Origin: Bacteroidales bacterium
Lineage (GTDB): Bacteria > Bacteroidota > Bacteroidia > Bacteroidales > UBA932
Direction of reading: 5' to 3'
Assembly: GCA_017469425.1 (NCBI GenBank)
Contig: JAFUGJ010000025.1
Span: 1-64,000 of the forward strand
DNA length: 64,000 nucleotides
The notes under the pieces are model-generated. The model worked only from the letters and a program-made list of their open reading frames with translations. It was not told the origin of the DNA and searched no databases. Below, one piece after another: positions 1 through 8,011 of this stretch. Position 1 is the stretch's first letter. Every line of letters starts with the position of its first letter. The translations under genes and the position numbers were made by a program.

Positions 1-798
1 AGACGAGCCTCCCCTCATGGTGTAGGGAGTGTTCTCGAGGGTGGGGAGGAGTTTGGAACCGTTGGTGCCAATGCCTGCGAGTCCGAGCACCAGAAGCAGG
101 GCGGATACTATGAAGAACCTTCCGAGCCCCTGCCTGCGCTGCCTGTTGGAAATCAGCCAGATGAATACGGTAATCACATAAAAGGCTATTATCAGTGCGA
201 GATAATAGGAAATTTGCGGATGGTTTGCCTTCACCTGAAAACTTACCGCCACCCCGAAAAGTGCGGAGCCGAGAAGCATGCGTGGGGTGTTGCGGGCCAA
301 GGCCGATTTGTAGCTGAATACGAGAGCCGCCAGCACATAAGGCATGAGGGCGATGGCCTGCATCTTGGTATTGTGCCCCACCTGGATAATCTGGAAGTTG
401 AACGAGCAGAAGGTAATGGCGATGGCGCCGCCCGCTGCAATCAGCGGGTTAACCCCGAATGCGAGCAGCAGCAGGAAGGCTCCCAGCATCGACACGAAAA
501 GCCAGTTGGCGGGGCGTTTCCCTGTCATCAGAGCTTTGTATAGGGGCCATGTATAATCCCCTTCGGTAGATGGTTCTATGGTTGCGGTAGGCATTCCCCC
601 GAACATCGATTCCGTCCATGCGGTTTTGTCCGAAGGATGGGCGCTGTTCCACTCAAAGAGTTCCTGCACCATGCCGCGCCATCCCGAATTGTCGCTCTGG
701 TTTATGATTTTCCCGCTCAGCACCTGAGGCACGAATCCATACGCCAGCACCAGGAAAGCAAGTATGATTCCAATATAGACAGCTATCTTTTTTTTCAT
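1..798 (-). CDS. YfhO-like integral membrane protein, N-terminal part (runs off left edge)
   Basis: These are the first 266 codons of a large membrane protein; the rest lies outside the window. The predicted protein opens with a hydrophobic segment (residues about 5-27), then a soluble stretch containing TESMFGGMP, then at least four more hydrophobic segments. The motifs GHNTKMQAIALMPYV and KANHPQISYYL are typical of YfhO-like proteins of Bacteroidota. These are polytopic, GT-C-like proteins of about 800 residues, thought to act in envelope glycosylation, though the substrate is unknown. The start is the ATG at 798-796, six bases after a TAAATTTG promoter element. The gene is divergent from the ECF sigma gene. 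Family confidence is good; function is not established. Confidence 0.75.
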   Translation of the reverse strand, partial: MKKKIAVYIGIILAFLVLAYGFVPQVLSGKIINQSDNSGWRGMVQELFEWNSAHPSDKTAWTESMFGGMPTATIEPSTEGDYTWPLYKALMTGKRPANWLFVSMLGAFLLLLAFGVNPLIAAGGAIAITFCSFNFQIIQVGHNTKMQAIALMPYVLAALVFSYKSALARNTPRMLLGSALFGVAVSFQVKANHPQISYYLALIIAFYVITVFIWLISNRQRRQGLGRFFIVSALLLVLGLAGIGTNGSKLLPTLENTPYTMRGGSS

Positions 799-804
799 AA
801 TTCA

Positions 805-812
805 CAAATTTA
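805..812 (-). promoter_or_regulatory. Probable -7 element (TAAATTTG) of the YfhO-like gene
   Basis: A perfect TAnnTTTG box on the minus strand ends 6 nt before the ATG at 798. No TTG was found at the usual 19-21 nt upstream. The spacing predicts a nearly leaderless transcript. Confidence 0.5.
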
Positions 813-873
813 ACAAAGAAAAATGATAATTTTATATACAAGGATTTCGACCTTCGTGCTATTATTATATAGA

Positions 874-1362
874 ATGGACTTTGAACCGCATATTGCTTTT
901 GTTTCCACAATCTGCCAGCGCTATCTTAGCAGCGATGCGGATGTGGAAGATGCCGTGCAGGACACTTTTGTGCAGGCGGCCTCTTCCTTCGGTCGTTTCC
1001 GTCATCGGGAGGGGGCATCGTTCAGGGCATGGCTGGCCAAGATTGCGGTAACGGTGTCGGTGAGGATTCTCAGGAAGAAAGGGAAACTGTCTGCAATGGA
1101 GGCTCTTGGAAATGAGCCGTCCGACCAAGACCCGGCTCCCGATTACCTGTCGGTGCCTCCTGATGCGCTGCATGGGATGATTCGCTCCCTGCCGGACGGA
1201 TGCCGGGCGGTGGTGAACCTGCATGCCTTTGAGGGTAAGACTCATAAAGAAATATCCGCGCTGCTTGGCATCAGTGAAGGCACATCGGCCTCGCAGTACC
1301 ATCATGCCAAAATGTTGCTGGCTAAGATGATAACAGATTATTTATGGAGGACTGAAAGATGA
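874..1362 (+). CDS. ECF-type RNA polymerase sigma factor
   Basis: The product (162 aa from ATG 874) is a sigma-70 family extracytoplasmic-function sigma factor that would direct RNA polymerase to a small regulon. Region 2 is at residues about 10-74, with the core-binding motif DVEDAVQDTFVQA at 23-35. Region 4 is at about 100-155, with an HTH around KTHKEISALLGISEGTSAS. An in-frame ATG at 823 would add 17 residues, but these are hydrophobic and outside the family pattern, so 874 is preferred. The stop overlaps the start of the next gene by 4 nt (ATGA), which suggests translational coupling with its likely membrane partner. No SusC/SusD pair is nearby. Confidence 0.85.
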   Translation: MDFEPHIAFVSTICQRYLSSDADVEDAVQDTFVQAASSFGRFRHREGASFRAWLAKIAVTVSVRILRKKGKLSAMEALGNEPSDQDPAPDYLSVPPDALHGMIRSLPDGCRAVVNLHAFEGKTHKEISALLGISEGTSASQYHHAKMLLAKMITDYLWRTER

Positions 1363-2480
1363 AAGAAGACTGGATGACAGCTCTTGCCGGAAGGCAGCGC
1401 GACTATGAATCGGCCGTTTCGCCCGAATCCGTTTGTGAATCTGCGAAGAAAATCCGCAGGACTCTCCGTTTCAAGGCTCTTATGAACGGGATGGCCCTGC
1501 TTGCCCCCATTGTGTTGTTTCTTGCGTTTTCTCCGGGAACGCAACCCTCACCGTTGTTTACGGATGCTGAGTCAGGAGAAAACACGATAACAATAGGAGC
1601 ATCCAGGCATTCGGGCAAAACTCCCTCTCCCGTTGCTGCTGCCGACAGTTCCGATGTTGATATCCCCTGGTATAAAAAGACGGAGGAACAGAAAATAGCT
1701 GTTGTTATAGATTCCCTGCATGGCAGGTTTGGCCTCAAGGTGCGGGTTCCGAAAGGGTGTAGAGCTGAAATAGTGAAAGATGGAGGTTCCTGGATGCCGA
1801 GCACGCTCTTTAAGGGAAGAGGATGGAGAACGATTACAATTCCCAGAATGTCAATAACCTCCCACGATGGGGAATGCCTGTTTCTTTTCGAGGATGCGAA
1901 TTACTATGACCGGCGGCGTATTGCTAAAGAAAGGCTACACGGCAATAAGAACAGGATTCTTGATGAGCTTTGCATGGTGTTCCGTGATGTTCCGAACCTG
2001 CGGGATTCCCTTTCTTCCCTGCCGGCAAAAAGGTTTAGGGCGGATTCAGTTTTAACCTATGGGGCCCCTTTGGGCGGAACGGCTTTCTCCTTCTTTTATC
2101 CGGGCGATTCCCTGGATACCGGCCTTATGGTGAAACAGTCTTCGCTCGAAAAACTCCGCACGACTCGTTTCCCTGTCATACGGCGCTACTTCTTTATCAA
2201 GCAAGGCCACATTTCATACGGGGTAACGGTTATGATGACGGAAAAAGCTGCGGCCCGGAAGTCGGGATACGAGCGTTTATTGGGGCACATCGTCCGGTAT
2301 GATCCGGATGTGCGATATGAGGATTTGTCGTGGTATCTTACTCCTGAAGCAGACGCTTTTTATCGTCACAGACAGGATTCAATCCAGGCCGAGCAGGCGA
2401 AAATCAAAGCCAGAATCAAGGCTCTAAAGGCACGCGGGGCTCTTGGAGATTCGGTTAAAGCAGTTCTGCCGGTCCGGTAA
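1359..2480 (+). CDS. Single-pass membrane protein, probable partner (anti-sigma-like) of the ECF sigma factor
   Basis: This 373-aa protein has a short N-terminal cytoplasmic part, one predicted transmembrane segment (residues about 40-58), a large presumably periplasmic domain, and a charged coiled-coil-like C-terminus rich in Gln, Ala and Lys (about 335-360). I recognise no catalytic motif. The 4-nt overlap with the sigma gene and the one-pass topology fit an anti-sigma or sigma-associated sensor, but no zinc-binding anti-sigma motif is visible, so this role is inferred from context. The last 26 bp overlap the 3' end of dapF on the other strand. Confidence 0.6.
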   Translation: MKEDWMTALAGRQRDYESAVSPESVCESAKKIRRTLRFKALMNGMALLAPIVLFLAFSPGTQPSPLFTDAESGENTITIGASRHSGKTPSPVAAADSSDVDIPWYKKTEEQKIAVVIDSLHGRFGLKVRVPKGCRAEIVKDGGSWMPSTLFKGRGWRTITIPRMSITSHDGECLFLFEDANYYDRRRIAKERLHGNKNRILDELCMVFRDVPNLRDSLSSLPAKRFRADSVLTYGAPLGGTAFSFFYPGDSLDTGLMVKQSSLEKLRTTRFPVIRRYFFIKQGHISYGVTVMMTEKAAARKSGYERLLGHIVRYDPDVRYEDLSWYLTPEADAFYRHRQDSIQAEQAKIKARIKALKARGALGDSVKAVLPVR

Positions 2481-3393
2481 GGTGGATTTCGCGGAAGGAT
2501 TCCGGGGCGGTCTGGATAAAATCGACGCTGAGGTTGTCGCCGCTCCGGGCCTGCAGGCGGATGTTGGCGCAGTTGCCCTCGTCAGCGGGGAATACTGGTA
2601 CCTGGCCCCTTTTTTCAGGACACGGACCAATGCTGTTCTTCTCGAACCATGCAGCAATGGCGCTGGCCGTGATGCCGGTTCCGCAGGCAAGGGTTTCGCC
2701 CTCCACGCCTTTTTCGAAAGTGCGCACTTTCAGGAGGCCGTCGCAAACCTGCACGAAATTGATATTAGCCCCTTCAGGAGCGAAAGCCTCATTCCAGCGC
2801 AGTTCCTTGCCATCCTTTTCCACATCCACGGCCTCCACATCCTCCACGAACTTTACGAAATGCCGGGTGCCAGTGTTAAGGAAATATCCGCCAAGCACTG
2901 GCCGGATTCCATCGACATCTATCATTTTCAGGCGTACCGTCCATCGCTCATCTTCTTCCCCCGGCCTTGCAAGAATTTCTGTACTGTTGGCTTTGGTGGT
3001 GTCTCTTTCCTCAGGCCTTGCAAGAATTTCTGCGCTGTGAGGACCGTCGGGAGCAAGGAAGTTGTAGTTGCCAGGCTCTAAGGGAGTTATCCCCAACCAG
3101 TCGGCGAAAGCTACAATGCATCGCCCGCCATTCCCGCACATCATCCCTCCGCTTCCGTCAGGATTGTAAAACTCCATCCTGAAATCGTATTCTTGAGCAT
3201 GAGGTTTCCCGGAAGAAGTCTGTTGTGCGGCAAGGCCGGAATCCAGAATCATCAGGCCATCCGTGCGATATTCCGCGCAAAGCGCTCCGATGCGCTCCTT
3301 GCTGCGAAATTCACCCATATCATTTCCCCGTCCGTCAAGAACCACAAACTTGTTCCCTGCCCCGGACATCAGGTATGTTTTAACATTTGTCAT
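2455..3393 (-). CDS. dapF: Diaminopimelate epimerase
   Basis: DapF converts LL- to meso-diaminopimelate, which supplies peptidoglycan crosslinks and lysine; it is a cytosolic, cofactor-independent enzyme. Both catalytic cysteines are present: C86 in MMCGNGGRC and C237 in ACGTGITASA. SGAGNKFVVLD at the N-terminus is the usual first strand. The product is about 312 aa, longer than the usual 270-280. The excess lies at residues about 119-150, where AEILARP and TEILARP repeat 17 residues apart, between the two halves of the fold. I chose ATG 3393 over the adjacent GTG 3396. The 3' end overlaps the convergent membrane-protein gene by 26 bp. Confidence 0.93.
   Translation of the reverse strand: MTNVKTYLMSGAGNKFVVLDGRGNDMGEFRSKERIGALCAEYRTDGLMILDSGLAAQQTSSGKPHAQEYDFRMEFYNPDGSGGMMCGNGGRCIVAFADWLGITPLEPGNYNFLAPDGPHSAEILARPEERDTTKANSTEILARPGEEDERWTVRLKMIDVDGIRPVLGGYFLNTGTRHFVKFVEDVEAVDVEKDGKELRWNEAFAPEGANINFVQVCDGLLKVRTFEKGVEGETLACGTGITASAIAAWFEKNSIGPCPEKRGQVPVFPADEGNCANIRLQARSGDNLSVDFIQTAPESFREIHLTGPAELL
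2963..3032. repeat. In-frame 51-bp-spaced direct repeat inside dapF
   Basis: The 19-bp sequence ggccttgcaagaatttctg occurs at 2963-2981 and 3014-3032. The offset is 51 bp (17 codons), so it reads as two in-frame EILARP segments in DapF. This looks like a tandem duplication that expanded a surface loop. Confidence 0.8.
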
Positions 3394-3525
3394 CACTGTG
3401 TTTCCTTTGCAAAACGCTTTTTCGGTTACTCTTTCCCTCCTGTTCCCCTCGCTTGTCCGTGCCTTTGTCTGCGCGTCAAGTTAGGCGGAAATCGTAACAC
3501 TCTGTATATCAATACTTTCGCTTCA

Positions 3526-3552
3526 AACTATCGACGAAAACGAGCGATAGCT
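3526..3552. repeat. Intergenic palindrome AACTATCG-N11-CGATAGCT
   Basis: An inverted repeat with an 11-nt spacer ending in GAG lies 29 nt downstream of the aminotransferase stop and upstream of dapF. A near-identical element with the same spacer length occurs at 43379-43405. It may be a terminator hairpin, an operator or a dispersed small palindrome. The rest of 3394-3580 shows no clear promoter for dapF. Confidence 0.5.
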
Positions 3553-3580
3553 AATCAGTAAAATGCAGTAAATCAATAAG

Positions 3581-4795
3581 TTAAATAATCCTCCCTGTCT
3601 CCCTCCCGGCTGCTTTTCGGATTTCGGAGGCCAGCAGCTGCACCCCGGCTTCCATCCTCTCGCGCGAAAGGAAAGAGAAGTTGAGCCGCATGGTGTTGCG
3701 GTGGCTGCCGTCTATGAAGAAGAAAGAGCCTGCGACATAGGCAACTCCGGCGGAAAGGGCACTGTCGTACATGGCGATGGTGTCGATTTCCGGCGGAAGC
3801 GTTACAAAGAGGAAAAGCCCTCCTTCGGGGTGTGTCCAGTTGACCCCGTCCGGCATATAGCGCTCGAGAAGTTCCAGCATGTAGTCGCGTTTGTCGCGGT
3901 AAAGTGCGATGCTCTTAGTGAGGTTCCGGTCAAGGGCACCGCTCCCCATGAATTCGGCGGCAAGATATTGGTCGAAGATGGGAGGACAGAGGTCCAGGGC
4001 CTGTTTGCAGATGTATATCTGTTCCAGCAAAGCCGGGTCTGCGATTATCCATCCGAGGCGGAACCCCGGGGCGAATATTTTTGAGAAACTGCCAAGATGC
4101 AGGGTCCTTTCGGGGGCGATGGAATAGATGGTGGGAAGTTCATTGCCGCTGTAGCGGAGTTCCCGATACGGGCTGTCTTCCACAATCAGCAAATCGTCCC
4201 TGCGGGCGTACTCCACAAGGGCCTTCCTTTCTTCCAGCGTCATCGTTACCCCGGACGGGTTGCAAAAATCCGGTACGATATAGATGAACTTCGCATTGGA
4301 GGCTGCGGCGGCTTTGTCTCGGGCGGAACAAAAGGGTGCGTCCTCGCACGCCACCGTACTCTTCAGCACTTCTTCGGGCAGGGCGCGCACTTCAGCCCTG
4401 TAAGCCTTGAACGACTGCAAGGCGCCGAGGTAGGCGGGATTGGTGGTGAGCACCACATCTCCCGGATTCAGGAACACGCGGGCGCAGACATCTATGCCCT
4501 GCTGGCTGGAAGTGGTAATCTGAACCCTTTCCACTGGCACCCCGTAGCGCCGCGAAATCACTTCGCGCAGTTCCGGAACGCCCTGCGTGGCTCCGTACTG
4601 AAATGCCCTTGCTCCATATTTCGCAATAACTTCCGAACTCAGCCTGGCGATGTCCTCAAGCGGGAATGTGGCGGCATCGGGATAGCCTCCGGCAAAAGAA
4701 TAAATCGCCGAAAGGTCCACCTTGCGGAAAATCTCGCGCACGGGCGAACGCATGAACGACGGCACATCGTCGGAAAAGAAGCGTTGATAATCCAT
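3581..4795 (-). CDS. PLP-dependent aminotransferase, class I/II (2-aminoadipate/MocR-like fold)
   Basis: A 404-aa fold-type I aminotransferase. The PLP-binding lysine is K239 in GSFSKIFAPGFRLGW; NPSG is at 179-182 and VEDSPY at 205-210, as in LysN/KAT II-like transaminases. It acts in the cytosol and moves an amino group between an amino acid and a 2-oxo acid; the substrate cannot be read from sequence. Lying just before dapF, it could serve lysine/DAP metabolism, but it lacks clear features of LL-DAP aminotransferase, so this is only a contextual guess. It starts 7 nt after the stop of the upstream lipoprotein gene, in the same minus-strand unit. Confidence 0.85.
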   Translation of the reverse strand: MDYQRFFSDDVPSFMRSPVREIFRKVDLSAIYSFAGGYPDAATFPLEDIARLSSEVIAKYGARAFQYGATQGVPELREVISRRYGVPVERVQITTSSQQGIDVCARVFLNPGDVVLTTNPAYLGALQSFKAYRAEVRALPEEVLKSTVACEDAPFCSARDKAAAASNAKFIYIVPDFCNPSGVTMTLEERKALVEYARRDDLLIVEDSPYRELRYSGNELPTIYSIAPERTLHLGSFSKIFAPGFRLGWIIADPALLEQIYICKQALDLCPPIFDQYLAAEFMGSGALDRNLTKSIALYRDKRDYMLELLERYMPDGVNWTHPEGGLFLFVTLPPEIDTIAMYDSALSAGVAYVAGSFFFIDGSHRNTMRLNFSFLSRERMEAGVQLLASEIRKAAGRETGRII

Positions 4796-4802
4796 GTCTC
4801 AA

Positions 4803-5840
4803 TCAGAAAGGGAAAGCGCTCTCGGTCATTTCGCCTTCATCCACCACCTCGGCGGAGATGCCTCCGTTGCGGATGGCGTCGGAAAGGGAGAAGGACATTA
4901 CATATCGGGTGTTGCGATATGTGGTAAAATAAGGGTTGCTGTAAAGAATTATCTCACTGCCATCAGTGTCTTTAAAGACCAAATAGACCCCTTGGTAATT
5001 CATCTTGTTCTCGAGGAAAACAGAAAAGTCCGTATCTTTATTGTAGCGATAGTTGTCAATCCATGCTATCGACGGCAGGTACTCCATGCATACGACATAG
5101 TCAAGCAAACCGGTATTGTCGCTATTCCGGGTCGCATATAGTTTTTGTCCGAATGTTCCCAGCAAGAATACGGAACCTCTGTCAAAGTCTGAAATGGAAA
5201 TCCTGAAGCCTATCATTTGTGAATAGAGTTTGACTTCAGCCGTGCTTTGCGTTGAAGGGTCACAGATGGCAGAGCCTTGATACCTTGTGATGGTAGGCCA
5301 GTCCAAGGGTTCATTATCGGAATCGTTTTTACCACGGATGGCTCCTGTCGTAAAAGGATTTGGTCTTCCGCCGCCATAGCTTGAATTGTAATACAGTATC
5401 GTATTCAAATCCCCGTTTGTCACCCACAGAGGGTCGAAGGGAATCCCGTAATGCCCTTTGGCGTCGGAATATACAAGGTTCTTGCCGTCCGGAATGTATG
5501 TAAGGTCAATGCCATATTTGAAAGCTTTGGCCATTTTTACAACGACCTTGCTCAGGTCGTCAAATGTTCCGTATGCTACGGGCTCCGCCCTCCAGCAATC
5601 GTCGCGGCCATCATAAACCAACTGATACACCCTCAATCCATACAAATCATCCGACGAACCTGCTTTTGTAAGTGGCTCTTCGGAGAAATCCAGGACTGCT
5701 TTAAACGACACAAATACGGAGTCGGCGGAGATTGCCGGAGTTACGGGCCCTTCACCTCCGTTATCTTCGGGCGTGACCTGGGCCTTGTTGCAGGCCACGG
5801 CTGCGAATATTGCCAAAAGTGGAAGCAGGAATTTTCTCAT
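4803..5840 (-). CDS. Surface/outer-membrane lipoprotein of unknown function
   Basis: The 345-aa product starts with an SPII signal peptide and lipobox (LLAIFAAVAC, lipidated Cys about residue 17), followed by a flexible Gly/Pro/Glu-rich linker. The motif EPLTKAG after a beta-strand resembles fimbrillin-like lipoproteins of Bacteroidales, and the rest looks like an all-beta domain rich in Tyr, Asn and Asp. I do not recognise a specific family. It lies between an SPFH protein gene (12 nt upstream) and the aminotransferase gene, so it is probably co-transcribed with them. Confidence 0.7.
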   Translation of the reverse strand: MRKFLLPLLAIFAAVACNKAQVTPEDNGGEGPVTPAISADSVFVSFKAVLDFSEEPLTKAGSSDDLYGLRVYQLVYDGRDDCWRAEPVAYGTFDDLSKVVVKMAKAFKYGIDLTYIPDGKNLVYSDAKGHYGIPFDPLWVTNGDLNTILYYNSSYGGGRPNPFTTGAIRGKNDSDNEPLDWPTITRYQGSAICDPSTQSTAEVKLYSQMIGFRISISDFDRGSVFLLGTFGQKLYATRNSDNTGLLDYVVCMEYLPSIAWIDNYRYNKDTDFSVFLENKMNYQGVYLVFKDTDGSEIILYSNPYFTTYRNTRYVMSFSLSDAIRNGGISAEVVDEGEMTESAFPF

Positions 5841-5852
5841 GAAACTAAAGGT

Positions 5853-6692
5853 TTATTTTTTAATGTCGCTTAAACTGAACATAAGACCCGATGAGGACGA
5901 AACCGTAGGGAGTTTGCCGTCCCACTTCTCAATCCAGTCTTCCTGAACAATCATCGGGGACAGGGATGCCGCTATGGTCCGGTTGTAGTAGGCTTCGGCA
6001 TCGGCCTTTACCTTCGTCGCCATGGCTTCTCCCTCCGCCTGTGCCACTGCAATTTTTGCGTTGGCTTCAGCCTGCTTTACAAGATTTTCGGCTTTCAAAG
6101 CCTCCTGAATGGCCTGGTTCTTGGCTTCTATGGCTGCCGAAAGGCTTGCGGGAGGGGTGATTTGCGAGGTGAACTCATGCACAATGAATCCTTCGGAGTT
6201 CAGCGACTTTTCCAGCATTGCCCGCACTTCCGATTCAAACTTTGCGCGGTTGCCCATGAGTTCGTCGGAGGCGTAGTCGTTGGCGCAGATGCGGTAGGCG
6301 TCGTAGATGCAGGTGCGCATGTATCCCTTTTCTATCTCGGACAGGGAACGGCGGTATTTGTTGAACACATAGGCAGCCTTGGTCCTGTCGAGTTGGTATG
6401 CGAGCAGCGGGTCCATGCTGAAAACTGCCGCATCTTTGGTCGTCACGGTAAATGGCGAATAGTCAACCCTCTGGATATACACCGGATAGGTAAATACCTT
6501 GGTGGTGATGGGGTTGTATATCGTGAGGCCGCTCACCTGGGTTGCCACAAGTTCGCCCTGTTCGGTGAGGGAGAATTTCTTGAATTTGATGCCGATTTCC
6601 GAATTGTCTATCATCTTCGTGCACGAAAAAGGTGCAATGAGCACGACGAGCACCGCCGCCGTGATAATGGTGTTCCTTAAACTCTTGTTCAT
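5853..6692 (-). CDS. SPFH/prohibitin-family membrane protein
   Basis: This 279-aa protein has an N-terminal hydrophobic segment that could be a lipoprotein signal (LVVLIAPFSC) or a membrane anchor, then an SPFH (band 7) domain at about 30-190 with a TKDAAVFSMDPLLAYQLD strand pattern. It ends in the Ala/Glu-rich coiled coil typical of prohibitin-like proteins (about 190-245: AIEAKNQAIQEALKAENLVK). Relatives form ring-shaped membrane scaffolds that influence proteases or membrane order. The gene follows murA by 1 nt, so it is probably expressed with the peptidoglycan genes. The exact partner is unknown. Confidence 0.85.
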   Translation of the reverse strand: MNKSLRNTIITAAVLVVLIAPFSCTKMIDNSEIGIKFKKFSLTEQGELVATQVSGLTIYNPITTKVFTYPVYIQRVDYSPFTVTTKDAAVFSMDPLLAYQLDRTKAAYVFNKYRRSLSEIEKGYMRTCIYDAYRICANDYASDELMGNRAKFESEVRAMLEKSLNSEGFIVHEFTSQITPPASLSAAIEAKNQAIQEALKAENLVKQAEANAKIAVAQAEGEAMATKVKADAEAYYNRTIAASLSPMIVQEDWIEKWDGKLPTVSSSSGLMFSLSDIKK

Positions 6693-6693
6693 A

Positions 6694-8007
6694 TTAAGCC
6701 TGTTTTCTGGTTATCTTTGCTCCGAGGGCGTTGAGGCGGATGTCGATGTCTTCGTAGCCCCTGTCAATCTGTTCGATGTTGTCGATTTCGGAAGTGCCGT
6801 TGGCGCTCATTGCAGCGAGCAGCATGGCTATACCGGCACGGATGTCGGGGGATGTCATGCGGTTTGCGCGGAGGCGGAACTTATGGTCGTGCCCTATGAC
6901 TACTGCGCGGTGAGGGTCGCAGAGGATAATCTGCGCTCCCATGTCAATCAGTTTGTCGGTGAAGAACAAGCGGCTTTCGAACATCTTCTGATGGATGAGC
7001 ACGCTGCCCTTGCACTGGGTCGCCACCACGAGCAGCACGCTCAGGAGGTCGGGGGTGAGGCCGGGCCAGGGGGCGTCGGCGATGGTCATGATGGAGCCGT
7101 CGATGAAGGATTCTATCTCGTAGCTTTCCTGGGCGGGTACATAGATGTCGTCGCCTCTCTGTTCGAGCTTGACGCCGATGCGCCTGAAGGCTTCGGGAAT
7201 GATGCCCAGGTCGGGATATGATACATTCTTGATGGTGAGTTCGCTCTGGGTGATGGCGGCCAGGCCGATGAAGGATCCGACCTCAATCATGTCCGGCAGG
7301 ATGCGGTGGTTTGCGCCGTGCAATTTCTTCACTCCGTGGATGGTGAGAAGATTGCTGCCAATGCCTTCGATGTTGGCGCCCATGGCGTTCAGCAGGCGGC
7401 AGAGCTGCTGCAGATAGGGTTCGCAGGCGGCATTGTAGATGGTGGTGTCGCCATCTGCAAGCGATGCGGCCATGACGATGTTCGCGGTACCGGTTACCGA
7501 AGCCTCGTCGAGCAGCATATAGCCGCCTTTCAGCCTGTCGGGTGAAGTGAGATGATAGGCGCGGCGCTCCTTGTCGTACTCATACGATGCTCCGAGCTTT
7601 ACGAAGCCCTCGATATGGGTATCCACCCTCCGGCGGCCGATTTTGTCGCCGCCAGGTTTGGGGAAGTAGGTTTCGCCAAAGCGGCTGAGCATTGGCCCGG
7701 AAATCATCACCGAACCGCGCAGCGAGGCGCATTTGCGCACGAACTCCGCGCTTTCGACATAGCTGGTGTCGATTTCGTCGGCCTGGAAGGTGTATTCGCC
7801 CTTTTCGTGGCGCGTCACCTTAACGCCCATCTCGCGCAGGAGGTCAATCAGGTTTTTAATATCCAGGATTTCCGGCACATTGCTGATTCGCACCGCTTTG
7901 TCGGTGAGCAGCACGGCGCTCAGTATCTGCAAAGCTTCATTTTTGGCACCTTGGGGAGTGATTGCTCCGCTGAGGCGATGCCCGCCTTCTATGATGAAAG
8001 TTCCCAT
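6694..8007 (-). CDS. murA: UDP-N-acetylglucosamine 1-carboxyvinyltransferase (Asp active-site variant)
   Basis: MurA transfers enolpyruvate from PEP to UDP-GlcNAc, the first committed step of peptidoglycan synthesis. The 437-aa protein has GGHRLSGAITPQGAKNEALQ at its N-terminus, as expected of an EPSP-synthase-like fold. The catalytic loop reads KPGGDKIGRRRVD where E. coli has PGGCTIGARPVD, so the residue matching Cys115 is Asp (D121 here). Fosfomycin alkylates that Cys, and Asp variants are naturally insensitive. I chose ATG 8007 because the longer reading from 8070 would overlap murB by 59 nt and add non-homologous residues. Confidence 0.95.
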   Translation of the reverse strand: MGTFIIEGGHRLSGAITPQGAKNEALQILSAVLLTDKAVRISNVPEILDIKNLIDLLREMGVKVTRHEKGEYTFQADEIDTSYVESAEFVRKCASLRGSVMISGPMLSRFGETYFPKPGGDKIGRRRVDTHIEGFVKLGASYEYDKERRAYHLTSPDRLKGGYMLLDEASVTGTANIVMAASLADGDTTIYNAACEPYLQQLCRLLNAMGANIEGIGSNLLTIHGVKKLHGANHRILPDMIEVGSFIGLAAITQSELTIKNVSYPDLGIIPEAFRRIGVKLEQRGDDIYVPAQESYEIESFIDGSIMTIADAPWPGLTPDLLSVLLVVATQCKGSVLIHQKMFESRLFFTDKLIDMGAQIILCDPHRAVVIGHDHKFRLRANRMTSPDIRAGIAMLLAAMSANGTSEIDNIEQIDRGYEDIDIRLNALGAKITRKQA

Positions 8008-8011
8008 GTTA

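Noticed and set aside
823..873. Earlier ATG start for the ECF sigma factor
   Set aside because: The extra 17 residues are hydrophobic and do not match region 2; ATG 874 fits better.
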